DNA of 64,000 nucleotides. It comes from Ustilaginoidea virens. Its lineage: Eukaryota > Ascomycota > Sordariomycetes > Hypocreales > Clavicipitaceae. Below the pieces are notes generated by a model that searched no databases, was not told the DNA's origin, and saw only the letters and a program-made list of their open reading frames with translations. This document shows, piece by piece, positions 32,201 through 41,217 of this stretch (its first letter is position 1; each line of letters begins with the position of its first letter). The position numbers were made by a program, and so were the translations under genes. The stretch is taken from positions 1-64,000 of the forward strand of contig NC_057320.1 in the NCBI RefSeq assembly GCF_000687475.1, given 5' to 3'.

Positions 32201-34589
32201 GCTCAATGGAAAGCCTGTCATGGCCAGGAATAACCGCAACGGCTTCGCGTCGTCCATTGTGGCCTGGCTCGCCGGCCCAAATCAGACCGTCGGCGTCAGG
32301 AACGAGACGGGTTACACGCTCTACACCCGCGACGACCTAGCCAGCCAGAGCTTCTCCGAGTTGTGTAAGACGGCTCTGACGGCCACCATTGTCTGCCCCG
32401 ACTTGATGATGCAGTGGACCTCGCCGGCCTACCGCGGCTCATTGGCCAACGCAACTCTCCAAAGCCAGATATGCAGTATAGGCTGTCGCGATTCGCTAGC
32501 GTCGTGGTACCAGGGCGTCGCCGCCCGCTGCGCCGACTACCGATGGAGCTCTGGTGCACCCTTGGAAATGGCGGGCGGCTACACTTGGTACGGATATAAC
32601 GAGAGCTGCCAGGTTGATGCTAGTACCGGCCAGTACTGCAACGACGTTATCGGTGCCTTCAGTGACTCGGAGACGCTAGCCAATATGCCCGATGGCGAGC
32701 TATGCTCAGCATGCTTCGTTGGCCGGGTGCAGATGATGCAGAAAAGCACCTACTCCATCTTTAACACAGTCCCCTGGTACCAGCAGGCTCTCCAGGTCAT
32801 CCAGACACGGTGCAACGTGCAGGGACCGACAAATGTCCCCTCACCACTGATTGAGGTCCCCGTGCCGGGATCCTTCTGCATTTCAGACAAGTACTACAGC
32901 ACCAAGTCCGGCGATACGTGCAACTCCATTGCCCTGGCAAACGGCGTTTCATCCGCCGACGTATTCTACGCGACTGAGGCTGCCGGGGCCGTTGGCGGCT
33001 GCAGCAACCTCCCTGTCAACTTGACATTCTGCCTGCCGCTGAAATGCACAACGTACCTACTCAAGGCTACCGACAATTGCTTTACCGCTTCATCCAGCGC
33101 AGGTGTCGACGATATCACAAAGTACAACACATGGATCGACCCGAGCTGTGATAACCTCCACGAGGCCAATGCCACAATGGGTTCCGTGCTCTGCACCTCG
33201 CCCCTCAGCGGCACCTACATTCCCGGCATGGCTACTAATACCTCCCGTATCCCTGGAGGAGGAATGGCTAACTATAGCTCTGTTGCCGTGGAGCCTCCCG
33301 CGGGTGCCACAGTTGCACCTGAGACGCATCTGAGCTGCGGCCGCTGGCTTGTTGCCCAGGCAGGCGATACGTGCGCCTTTATCACCATGTCATATTCCAT
33401 TGGCCTGTCCCTTTTTGCTAGCATGAACCCCTCCATCAGCGCTACGGTCTCGGGCGACTGCTCGGCCTCTATCGTCCCGGGCTATGCGTACTGCGTAGCG
33501 CCTGTTTGGAATCCCTCCTACTTTCAGTCTTTTAATCGCACCTATACCACCAAGCCCTTCGGGTGCTGGTCTAACCTCGACACGAAATCGCGGCCTCTGA
33601 CCGGCCCGATCTGGACTCGCCACGACGTGACCCTCGATATCTGCGCCAAAGCTTGCTTCCTTGACGGCTACTCCATGACTGGCCTCAAAGGCGCCGATAC
33701 CTGTCTGTGCGGCGAAAAAGTGGCCATGAACTCTGTCCAGCTCTCCAACTCAGACTGCACTGCCGACCAAGACGAAGCTTTCTCTCTTTACGGTCTATCG
33801 GACAGTGTAACCCTCACTTTCCAATTCAGGGACGTCGGATGTTTCTCCAACTCGGCCCTCATCACAGGATCCGCCCCCAGCATCACTTGGCCGACCAACA
33901 ATACCGTCAGCGACTGCTCGTATTTCTGCCTCCCCGCGTATCCCTATTTCGGTCTCACCAACGGCGATAGCTGTCGCTGCGGTACGGGCATAGACAAGGC
34001 GTCTACCCCGGTGGATACGGATACAAATTGCAATATTGCCTGTACAGGTGCCAACATGAATTGCGGCGGATCGGCGGCTACGCATATATATGCTGCGAGG
34101 GGGGACTTGGTGACGAGTCCCGAGCAGGCGCCGATGTCACCATTACCTCGAACAAGGACATCGATAACCTCATCAACATCGTCTTCGTCGGTGGCGGCAT
34201 CGGCATCGACTGCGCCAGACCCCGTAGGATTTAAGCTGAAGTCATTCTTTCACGCTGACTGCACTGGTAATGTATACAATGACGTAATGGTGCTTCCCAA
34301 CGGCGATAGTTTCTGCATCGATACCAACTGCCAGGTTGGATCTGTCAACACCGACGCCATCGGTACCTGTCCGGACGGCCAGGTCCAGCTGAGTTACTGG
34401 GAAAATCCGGGTTGTACTGGCAAATGGTTTGGGTACGGATATATGAGTAGAGGCCAATGCCATACGCTGTGGGAGAGTGGCTGGGCATCCAAGTCCTTGC
34501 ATCTTCGATGCGCTAGCCAGGACAACGACTGTGTGAACAAAAGAACGTGCACTTTTGACCCGAATCCAACGAACGAAATATGCCGTTGA
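29298..34589 (+). CDS. secreted GH55 beta-1,3-glucanase-like protein with LysM and WSC domains
   Basis: 1763 aa, one open exon, start context CATCATGGC. Signal peptide at residues 1-25. Residues 255-985 are a GH55 twin beta-helix with the two hallmark repeats VKDYGAIGDGIHDDTAAIN (262-280) and VKDYGAKGDGSADDTAALN (627-645), the family of fungal exo/endo beta-1,3-glucanases. LysM-like chitin-oligomer-binding modules follow at about 1190-1247 (STKSGDTCNSIA), about 1249-1300 (degenerate) and 1345-1401 (VAQAGDTCAFIT). Two WSC carbohydrate-binding domains follow at 1419-1500 (FGCWSN) and 1512-1600 (VGCFSN), then a Ser/Thr linker and a Cys-rich tail (1643-1763). No GPI signal or transmembrane helix is visible at the C-terminus. 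It should attack beta-1,3-glucan while anchored on chitin, complementing the divergent chitinase. GH55 joined to both LysM and WSC is unusual. GH55 catalytic residues were not individually assigned. Confidence 0.9.
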   Translation: MAFALQQLLRFILFSLLHAIQPLLAYGKTNLLAENHYARGNSSSFAGNVSASAENIVARFQMAMAVANQAILAAPKENSPQILNLTTARLARAEPLDYSGNFQQHANGTFYRRDSIHGNGTIATSNRQSYTVPSEVVEAARILAEKNPPPAADYPLLLAEVRARLARRNTHFNDTNVMPQKTQRSSGLGGYVSPDELAITIQNGTQVAGPEHPDQGLNRTQFVNGDGAKLAKRAAETFWMETMTQRGTAPYAGADYKVWRNVKDYGAIGDGIHDDTAAINKAISDGDRCGAGCPASTRFPATVYFPAGTYLVSSPVIQFYNTEMLGDPFSPPVIRASASFVGLGVITSDVYVGDNVTWYLNQNNFLRSVRNFVIDVRATPQGAYVCGIHWQVAQGTSLENIAFISTKPADDESTTQQGIYMENGRGGFMSNLVFVGGNFGAYFGNQQFTTSGLLFDSCRTGLQIHWDWGWTMQDTEFYNCRKGIVTVGGAGGPFSTGQGVGSLSLVDVHMWGVPVAIETSLFSENSTALYISNGGFQNCGTIVIDSRANRVLYPGNAAGKTNVLSWGFGKMADPSGETGFRDGADVLTPDAYPASLLVSDDKHPRAKFFHRTRPSYADPGNSQIFNVKDYGAKGDGSADDTAALNHILDVAANVSGIVYFPHGVYIIKDTLDVPVGSRIIGQAWPQIMATGDKFDDMANPRAAVRVGAVGSVGVMEIQCMLFTVRGPTAGAILVEWNVHESTQGSAGLWDSHFRVGGAKGSDLQKAECPKTAQNTGCMAASMLMHMTEKSSGYLENVWMWVADHDMEDADQVQINVFAARGILIESRGPTWLWGTAVEHAVLYQYQLSGAQNVVMGLIQTEAPYFQLHPKAPALFKSSLVFRDDPTFADCVASPSSAACNMTWSLRIIESTDIYAISAGLNTWFQDYSQNCINSGANDCQLSAFYVEQSYRVWVYTLITTGAVQMAEPLNGKPVMARNNRNGFASSIVAWLAGPNQTVGVRNETGYTLYTRDDLASQSFSELCKTALTATIVCPDLMMQWTSPAYRGSLANATLQSQICSIGCRDSLASWYQGVAARCADYRWSSGAPLEMAGGYTWYGYNESCQVDASTGQYCNDVIGAFSDSETLANMPDGELCSACFVGRVQMMQKSTYSIFNTVPWYQQALQVIQTRCNVQGPTNVPSPLIEVPVPGSFCISDKYYSTKSGDTCNSIALANGVSSADVFYATEAAGAVGGCSNLPVNLTFCLPLKCTTYLLKATDNCFTASSSAGVDDITKYNTWIDPSCDNLHEANATMGSVLCTSPLSGTYIPGMATNTSRIPGGGMANYSSVAVEPPAGATVAPETHLSCGRWLVAQAGDTCAFITMSYSIGLSLFASMNPSISATVSGDCSASIVPGYAYCVAPVWNPSYFQSFNRTYTTKPFGCWSNLDTKSRPLTGPIWTRHDVTLDICAKACFLDGYSMTGLKGADTCLCGEKVAMNSVQLSNSDCTADQDEAFSLYGLSDSVTLTFQFRDVGCFSNSALITGSAPSITWPTNNTVSDCSYFCLPAYPYFGLTNGDSCRCGTGIDKASTPVDTDTNCNIACTGANMNCGGSAATHIYAARGDLVTSPEQAPMSPLPRTRTSITSSTSSSSVAASASTAPDPVGFKLKSFFHADCTGNVYNDVMVLPNGDSFCIDTNCQVGSVNTDAIGTCPDGQVQLSYWENPGCTGKWFGYGYMSRGQCHTLWESGWASKSLHLRCASQDNDCVNKRTCTFDPNPTNEICR

Positions 34590-34794
34590 CTTGAAGCTTC
34601 CTAGCACTAATAGCTATTAGATGGTAAAAGCATTTATCAATATATAAACATAAGTAGTTATTAAACAATTTATAAATATCAAAGAATATGATATAAACTA
34701 GTTTATATAAAGGCCTGGCCCTAGAGCGACTATAAGATATGGGAAGGCTAGGTAGGGTCATTCTGGTATATTGGACTAAAGCTTGGGGAGGGAG
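34590..34794. other. 3' flank of the GH55 gene
   Basis: A+T-rich, no gene. A short inverted match (GTCATTCTGG at 34757 against CAGAATGA at 34797) lies just before the first 180-bp repeat copy. Confidence 0.4.
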
Positions 34795-34967
34795 TGTCAG
34801 AATGAAAAATATTTATTATTATTTATTTCACGCCGACAAGCTCTATGCATTGCCGCATCATCAGATTGAAAAATGTATTAAGTATTTACTACTTATATTT
34901 ATATGGCGACTGCTAGTAAAATAAGTTACCCAGTACCTATATACATTCCTTTACGCGCAATTATTAA
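34795..34967 (+). repeat. TGTCAGAATGAAA repeat, copy 1 (about 175 bp)
   Basis: Begins TGTCAGAATGAAAAATATT, passes through GCCGACAAGCTCTATGCAT and CATCATCAGATTGA, and ends CGCGCAATTATTAA. It matches 35513-35700 in direct and 36803-36991 in inverted orientation. Confidence 0.85.
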
Positions 34968-35512
34968 GCAAAGCTGTGCCGAAAATGCAGCGTACGCTAC
35001 GTAAGTGCGTAAAGCGTGCCTTCCAGCTTTGCTTCTTTAATAAGAGGCCAGGGGTGCTAAGCCTATTGATAGGAACTCGGTATACCCAGTTGTACGTAGG
35101 GTTGCGCGCGTAGTGTCATATACCGGGTAATCACCAAGCAAAGGTATTCTATTACTTTGCTAATGACTATCTAAGAAAGTAGGAAAGAGGCAAAAGAGAG
35201 GAATTACACAATATGGCCTCTTTTATGCGCGTGCTATAGTTACATGCATCGGCGCGGTCGGGCTAGGCTGCCCGTATACCCTACCGAGCATAGGGGCAAA
35301 AGGGGCTACTACTAGGGTGCCGCCGAATTCTTTAGTGTTAAAGGCACAGGGAAAGCGGAGTAGCCAGGCGGGTAAATATTAGTCCGGCTTAGCTACTGCT
35401 TATTTACTGCCTTTTTTACTACTCTTTTTACTGTTTTTTTTACTACCTTATTTACCTTTACCGCTTTTTTACTGTTTTTTTACTGCCTTTTTTACTGCCT
35501 TATTTTACCGCC
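34968..35512. repeat. mosaic spacer with a MITE-like hairpin and TTTTTACTGCC-type repeats
   Basis: 34970-35036 is bounded by AAGCAAAGCTG and its inverse CAGCTTTGCTT, a MITE-like hairpin placed directly after copy 1. 35308-35359 matches 18938-18996 in inverted orientation and ends at AGGGAAAGCGGAG. 35395-35512 is a run of TTTTTACTGCC/TTATTTACC repeats. No gene. Confidence 0.65.
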
Positions 35513-36991
35513 TGTCAGAATGAAATTATTTATTGTTATTTATTTAATTATTTTTTGGATATTTATCGCCGACAATCTCTATGCATCGCCGCATCATCAG
35601 ATTGAGAAAGGTATTAAGTATTCAGTACTTATATTTATATGCCGAGTGCTAGTAAAATTTAGTACCCATTACTTACACACATTCCCTCACGCGCAATTAT
35701 ATGATGCATCACAAATTGATCATACCACTTTATCGTCGCAAATCTCGATATACTACAAATTGCACATTTCGCCACATATCTATAATATCACAGTATGGTC
35801 ACGATATTCACGTTAGATTGATTTCACTAGGGATATTCTATATTGGTCTATTATGTATTTAAATCCCTAGATATTCCTACCCAAATAGTGGGAAGGAGGG
35901 AGGGATACACGCAAGCAAGTATGCAGAATTAATGCACATCAGATTGTCCCTACGCCTTAGTCTCGTATCTTATCTGTGCTATCACTTTGCAGCGATTTTA
36001 CCATTCCACTGCCTTTATCTTTCGCATACTGCATTATCTTAGCAGGCGAAAACCGTTTGATACCGCCTTTTACTGCCTTTTTTACTGCCTTATTTTACCA
36101 TCTTTTACTGCCGTATTTTACCGCCTTTGCCCTGCCTTTTTTACTATCTTATTTTACTATCGTTTTTACTACCCTTTTTACCGCCTTTTTACTGCCTCAC
36201 TTCACCGCCTTTTACTGCCTTTTTTACCGTCTTTTCCCTGCTATTTTTACAGTCTTACATAATTTACTGCATTTTTACTGCCTTTTTTACTGCCTTATTT
36301 TACCTTCTTTTACTGCCGTATTTTACCGCCCTTTACTGCCTTTTTTACCGCCTTAATACTACCTTCTTTTTACTTAAATATTTTAACATAATGCATTTTT
36401 TATTATTCTCCTCCGGGGGCCCTCCGGGGGCCCTGCCGGGGGCCGCCTGCGGCGGGCTTTTTAGCCTGCAGCGGGCCTCTGCTTAGAAAGCATGGCAGAA
36501 TTACGCTTTTCACCGCCTTTTATATAGCAGAACCTTACCGCCTAATTTCCGTACTTTTACGTTCTTTTACACTTTTTTTAAGGGAAGCAGTATATCATAG
36601 TATTTTGCCGACTTAATTGACTAATATCCGCTCGAATTAAGAATTCTAAAAAGTTTTTTGACGAATCACTAAGCAGGTAGTGGAGATGTCTCTATAGGAT
36701 GGCCTTACTGTATTTTAAAGAGGGAAAGCGGGAAAGAGCTACGCCCTTCCTGCCTTGCCTTCCGATTTCTTCGCAAATCTCAGGCAAAGCTCCGCTTTCC
36801 CTAATAATTGCGTATAAGAGAATGTGTGTCAGTACTGGGAACTTAATTTCACTAGCAGTCTCTATATAAATATAAGTACGGAATACTTAATATCTTTTTC
36901 AATCTGATGACGCGGCGATGTATAGAGATTGTCGGCGATAGATATCCGCAAATAATAAATAAATAATAATAATAATAATTTCATTCTGACA
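35513..36991. mobile_element. 1.48-kb element with about 185-bp terminal inverted repeats, non-coding
   Basis: The left end (35513-35700, TGTCAGAATGAAATTATTTA) and right end (36803-36991, inverted) are copies of the same 180-bp repeat in opposite orientation. The interior holds a long (TTTTTACTGCCTTATTTTACC)n pyrimidine-rich region (36055-36370), a GC-rich palindromic run (36410-36470) and block B. No transposase-like frame is present and I see no target duplication at either end, so this may be a mosaic of nested elements rather than one transposon. Confidence 0.55.
36365..36802 (-). repeat. dispersed subtelomeric repeat block, copy B (inverted relative to copy A)
   Basis: Reverse complement of the 10817-11345 block. 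The 82-bp terminal part (36721-36802) is nearly identical to 10817-10898, with the same GC-rich run, a TTCTGCCATGCTTTCTAAGC-type segment and a TATTTAAGTA end. Homology stops exactly at AGGGAAAGCGGAG on one side. Confidence 0.8.
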
Positions 36992-37250
36992 TGCTACAAG
37001 CTTCCTGAGAGCAACACAGTATGCTAACACGTGACTAATCAATGCAGCCAATTGGGCGGCAGCGATTAACACTAGCAATTTCTCTCTTCGTTGTGAAATA
37101 CGTTTCGATCGCACACATTTTCTGCGAAGCTGCCACATCAAAAAATTTCTATAGCGTAGCCCAAGCTGTGAATACCCGCGAATACACAGTAGTTGCAATT
37201 TTCTATACTTTGGCCTGATTTACATCTTATTATCCCTGTCTTACTCCAAG

Positions 37251-38813
37251 ATGGATGACCCGCGCTATTCACATCCCGATTTTGGCACCAGAGAGGAAGA
37301 CTGGCCCGATCCCGATATCGACTCTGATACAGAAGAAGGCCGCCAGAAGATGGAACTGCTCGAAGCAGCTCACCTCGCGACCATTAATCGCGCCATTGCT
37401 AAACGGACCCAGCAACCATTGTACCCTGGTATCCCGGAAAGTCTCTATGATAAGGCTCGGGACCACCAGGATCAGCTGACTGACGAGGAGCGCTGCCTGC
37501 TGCTCAGCCGCGGCGACTTAGTCGGCAAGGTGCTCGCCTATCCTGATTCCCTTAGCGACGACGAGATACATGAGTGTCTGCATTGGCCGCCGCCGAATGT
37601 AGTTCGTGAGAACATTCAACGCGCCACGGGAGGGACTTTGAGCACGCCCACGGAGCTCCACGCCAAAGCCACAGAAGCTATAGAACGCGGACAGCTCAGA
37701 ACAATGATAAGTGAAGACGCGATTCTCCTGGCGACGTCCCGTTATCATGCTCCAAATAGCAAAACAAACTGTGTGAATGCGTTTATGTCATCCTATCATA
37801 TACCGGGATATAGGCAAGCTACTGTTCTGCTATACCGCCGGCTAGGATTAGATGGTATCGCTTTTCGGGAGTTTGTACTATACTTCGCGGACTGGTCAAA
37901 ACTCAGCTCAATACGGTCCCGTGTCACCTCCCCTAGCGCCTCTGAACCAGGATATATAAGGTTTACCATCTTGGATATGGATTTTCTTACTGAGCAACAT
38001 AAGAAAGGCAAGGTATCAAACCAGGATGCCATTACTCTCAACTGGGCATTGCTCAAGAAGCTCCGGATTGCCATTGTCCATCCCCCCTTTGTTAGGGCCG
38101 CGGTTAAACAGATGATCAGCAACATGGAATCACTCCAAGAGCAGCATCAACTTGGCAACATGACGGTCCAAGAGGTAATGACGCGCACTGCAGACTGTCT
38201 AGTGTCCTTGAGGGCCGATTCCGCGTCGTTGCCTCCCGACCCCGACCCTGCTATTGCTGCTCGCCGCTTAGACGAGGATTGCGGTGGATCTGGCCCTTGG
38301 CCGCCCACATCGGCACCGCGGAATCCCGTTTCCATCTTTGCACGTGCCAACAATCTCTCGGGCAATGCCATACCTTCGTGGCTTGACCTTTCCGAGGATC
38401 AGAAGGAGGCTTACCGTGCTCAGTACGAGACGGCCCGTCGTGAGGCCTGGGTCGCACACGAGACTGCGACAACCGAGCCAGCAGTACAAATAGGCCAGCC
38501 GTCTCCTCCGCGTAATAGAGAACAGGGCCAGGACCTTCGATGGCCATATAATTTAGAAATTCCGGGAGCCCCCAGAGAACGGCTTCCTGGGCTACCGATG
38601 CCGCCAATGATGGTGACTGGCCTGCGTGTGTTCCGCGATGAGCTGCAGGAACAGGTATCGTTTGCTGATGCCTGCGATAGGTGGGACGCATTGACGGATG
38701 AACAAAGGGTGCAATATGAAGCCAGAGCCAAGGTGCTTGATGACGCGGCAAATACAGCTTATTCCATCACATTTAGTAATTTTATGAAAAATGGTTATGA
38801 AGAAAATCAGTAG
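37251..38813 (+). CDS. hypothetical protein with two HMG-box-like segments
   Basis: 520 aa, intact, preceded by a CT-rich leader (ATCCCTGTCTTACTCCAAG). I do not recognise a named family. Residues 1-120 are acidic and helical, with a repeated D-LT-DEE / D-LS-DDE pattern (75-106). Two C-terminal stretches have the spacing of an HMG box: 356-400 (P...F...W-x2-LS-x2-QK-x2-Y) and 454-495 (F...W-x2-LT-x2-Q-x3-Y-x2-A), hinting at DNA binding, though the first helix is weak. No signal peptide or membrane segment. It sits between inverted repeat blocks ending at 36802 and starting at 38861, so it may have been moved with them. Function unknown; the frame, codon use and length argue for a real gene. 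Confidence 0.6.
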   Translation: MDDPRYSHPDFGTREEDWPDPDIDSDTEEGRQKMELLEAAHLATINRAIAKRTQQPLYPGIPESLYDKARDHQDQLTDEERCLLLSRGDLVGKVLAYPDSLSDDEIHECLHWPPPNVVRENIQRATGGTLSTPTELHAKATEAIERGQLRTMISEDAILLATSRYHAPNSKTNCVNAFMSSYHIPGYRQATVLLYRRLGLDGIAFREFVLYFADWSKLSSIRSRVTSPSASEPGYIRFTILDMDFLTEQHKKGKVSNQDAITLNWALLKKLRIAIVHPPFVRAAVKQMISNMESLQEQHQLGNMTVQEVMTRTADCLVSLRADSASLPPDPDPAIAARRLDEDCGGSGPWPPTSAPRNPVSIFARANNLSGNAIPSWLDLSEDQKEAYRAQYETARREAWVAHETATTEPAVQIGQPSPPRNREQGQDLRWPYNLEIPGAPRERLPGLPMPPMMVTGLRVFRDELQEQVSFADACDRWDALTDEQRVQYEARAKVLDDAANTAYSITFSNFMKNGYEENQ

Positions 38814-38860
38814 GCTAGAAAGAAAAGTCTACTTAGAGTCTTAGATCTAACAACATAATC

Positions 38861-38920
38861 AGGGAAAGCGGAGCTTTGCCTCGTTTTGTGGTAAAACTTG
38901 CAGCTCTTTCCCGCTTGCTC
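38861..38920 (+). repeat. AGGGAAAGCGGAG repeat fragment
   Basis: Starts AGGGAAAGCGGAGCTTTGCC like blocks A and B and ends GCTCTTTCCCGCTTGC. The middle differs (CGTTTTGTGGTAAAACTTG), so it is a related but shorter inverted-repeat unit just after the 520-aa gene. Confidence 0.7.
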
Positions 38921-39198
38921 ACTATCGAAATATAACTTAAAGGAATTAATTACACTGAAAGGCTGGGCAGTCTACCATCCAGGAATTTATGGGCTAGATA
39001 TTGATGGCACGAAGTTACGGAAAAACGTGCGGTACTCGAGAGCTACAGAAAGACAGCAGACCAATTTCGGTCACGTCGACCTTGAGCTTGGAGCCGATTT
39101 CCTACCAATCTCTCTGAACCATTATTTCCTCAGAAAAAAATACTATTAGGTCTTAATCTAGAAAATATGTTTCATTCATAATAACTATCTTGACTATC

Positions 39199-39456
39199 CT
39201 AGCATACATTTCGTCCCTTGGTATACGCGCAGCTAGGCATTAGAAACAGCTTGCGATATTTTCTATCACCTATTTCTGCGACCCAGCTCTCTACATTATC
39301 TTTAATCACATCAATCTGCAAGGTATTTATTGTTTCCCCTGTTTCCTCGTCAACAAACAGGAGGCTTATTTTCCCTACATGACCAAGGAAAATCATCCCA
39401 GGCTCCCCACCAATCCCCCGGGCCACCCTCAGCAACGACACAATATTCAGCAACAT
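39199..39456 (-). CDS. possible small protein or exon, unrecognised
   Basis: 85 codons from the ATG at 39456 (the frame opens two codons earlier at a TTG; a stop lies just upstream). The middle (GKISLLFVDEETGETI, then WVAEIGDRKYRKLF) reads like an ordinary globular beta-rich domain rather than random sequence. No signal peptide, no family recognised, no intron resolved. It could be a terminal exon or a gene fragment. Confidence 0.35.
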   Translation of the reverse strand: MLLNIVSLLRVARGIGGEPGMIFLGHVGKISLLFVDEETGETINTLQIDVIKDNVESWVAEIGDRKYRKLFLMPSCAYTKGRNVC

Positions 39457-41037
39457 TTTCAAACCATACTAGGCTTTGAGACTAATTATGAAACCAATAT
39501 TCGTCGTTAACACGTTACAATTTAAGCCGGCGAATGACAGAACTGAGATGCTGGACGCTCTTCAGGTGTCCCGTCCCAATGTCGATCATATCCTTTTCAA
39601 AGTTAACCCACGCATATCGCTCTTCGTGTGGTTCCGTAGCGCTTTTCGAACCTGCCTGGGCGACTCCAGCTTTCGCATCTCGCCGACGCTGGAGCCGACG
39701 CTATCGCTTGGTGAGGGTAGGTGTAGAGGGAGGATAAACCTTGTATAGGTTTTGACGACGGGCTTCCCGACAGACGTGCAGAATGGCCGGTGGAGGTACC
39801 GGCACATACGGGTCCAGCACAGGTTTCTATTTACTTACATTCGAACCTCTTGGGCCCCTTGAGCCATTCAAAGCTCTGACATCGACCGTTCGAGGTTCAA
39901 CTGCAAACCCCTATATCAGGGTCCGAATTTCGTACGGCAGCCGAGGAAAGGGATGAAAAGTGTCCATGTGCGAGCCAGGAAATGCGGGACTGCCCCCGTC
40001 CAGTTATGCCAAGAGCTGGTATTATACTATACTAACAAGGTCGGATATTCCTGAGTTAGTTTCACCGGTTCCATATTTTAACGTAAAGACGTGAACTCTT
40101 TGCCGCAGGGTGGATTAGACTGTTACTACTGCGGGTTGCTAATTTAAATCAGCGGACCCAGACAGAGGAAAGCTCTTTGTGTCACATGCTTTAACTAGGG
40201 CACATTATGTCAAGGATAGTTCGATATTAACGCTATAAACCGCGAGTAGATAGGGAACTTTTTTTTCTCGCTTTTACCATCCATGCATGATCCGACTAAT
40301 CTCGATTTAATAATCTCTAGCCGAAACTTTTCATGATGCAAATTTGCTAGCTGCCTAAGGAACGCTTGCTGTACATTGATGATGGTGATGACTGATAAAA
40401 AGATAAGCACGGGCGGAAGGCGGAAGAGAAAAGAAATATGACCATCCCGGCTCGGAACCATATAAATCCGATATCTAACAGTTTCCACGTGTCTTTTAAA
40501 GCTTCTATTGCGTCATGAAATCTTCTTACTGCACCTACAGTGTGCTAAGAGGGAAGATGATTGTGTCAGCAAGAAGACATGCATATACAATCCGGTCGGA
40601 CTGCTCTTAGGGAATACTCATAAAATTCGAGTATTGCCTGGCTACACTCTGATAATTAGCTGAAGTTATGGAGTTATCTGCCAAAGTGCACCTAACGATG
40701 CTTCGAGTTGCAGAAGGTTAATATCGAGATTTGACGGCAAAATGTCTTACGTATAATGACTTACGTATACTCGCATTTATGTGGAGCACTGGTAGCTTTA
40801 TCTCATTACATGACTCATGCTCGGTAAACAGGATAATAAGCGTAGCTAGCTAGGTATATAGTAGTAGGTGGACTGCCTATGGCCACCTATTCTCAACGAT
40901 AACCGAAAATCCATACACGTTACTTTTTACTATCATCATATTCTCCCGCAGAGTGAAATAAAGCTGCAAATCTATAAATCTACTTGGCTCGTCTGCCTCA
41001 AGTATTGGAGATTTTGACTTTAGTAATCAATTTTACA
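39457..41037. other. intergenic region
   Basis: No supported gene. Small frames at 39476-39807 overlap on both strands, and the frame at 40210-40488 has no recognisable features. The right part contains the promoter of the small secreted peptide gene. Confidence 0.5.
40973..40979 (+). promoter_or_regulatory. TATA-like box (TATAAAT)
   Basis: TATAAAT about 65 bp before the ATG at 41038, in the normal distance range for fungal TATA boxes and on the correct strand for the small secreted peptide gene. Confidence 0.4.
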
Positions 41038-41217
41038 ATGAAGTTAACAATAACTAGTCTTCTTTTCCTTGCCATGACCATGGCTGCTTCAGCGGCTCCT
41101 CTTGCTGGGAATACAAATATCCACGCTCTCGAACTTAATAACATGGCTCGAAGAAAAGAACGATTGCCTTCTCTCAGGTGCTTTCGCAGTGGGGAATGTT
41201 TACCCGAGGGGTACTAA
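41038..41217 (+). CDS. small secreted peptide, 59 aa
   Basis: The ATG at 41038 (context ACAATG) gives a protein with a clear signal peptide (about 1-19, hydrophobic, ending AASAAP). The mature part is 40 residues, with a basic stretch (ARRKER at 43-48) and two cysteines spaced C-x5-C near the C-terminus (RCFRSGECLPEGY). The basic site could be a Kex2-type cleavage point that releases the short Cys-bearing tail. No family recognised. Length, secretion signal and subtelomeric position fit an effector or signalling peptide, but that is inference. A longer frame from 40984 would bury the signal peptide and starts without a good context. Confidence 0.55.
   Translation: MKLTITSLLFLAMTMAASAAPLAGNTNIHALELNNMARRKERLPSLRCFRSGECLPEGY

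Noticed and set aside
35976..36486. Overlapping open frames of 91-126 codons rich in Phe, Leu and Tyr
   Set aside because: They are translations of the TTTTTACTGCC pyrimidine repeat in different frames, not genes.
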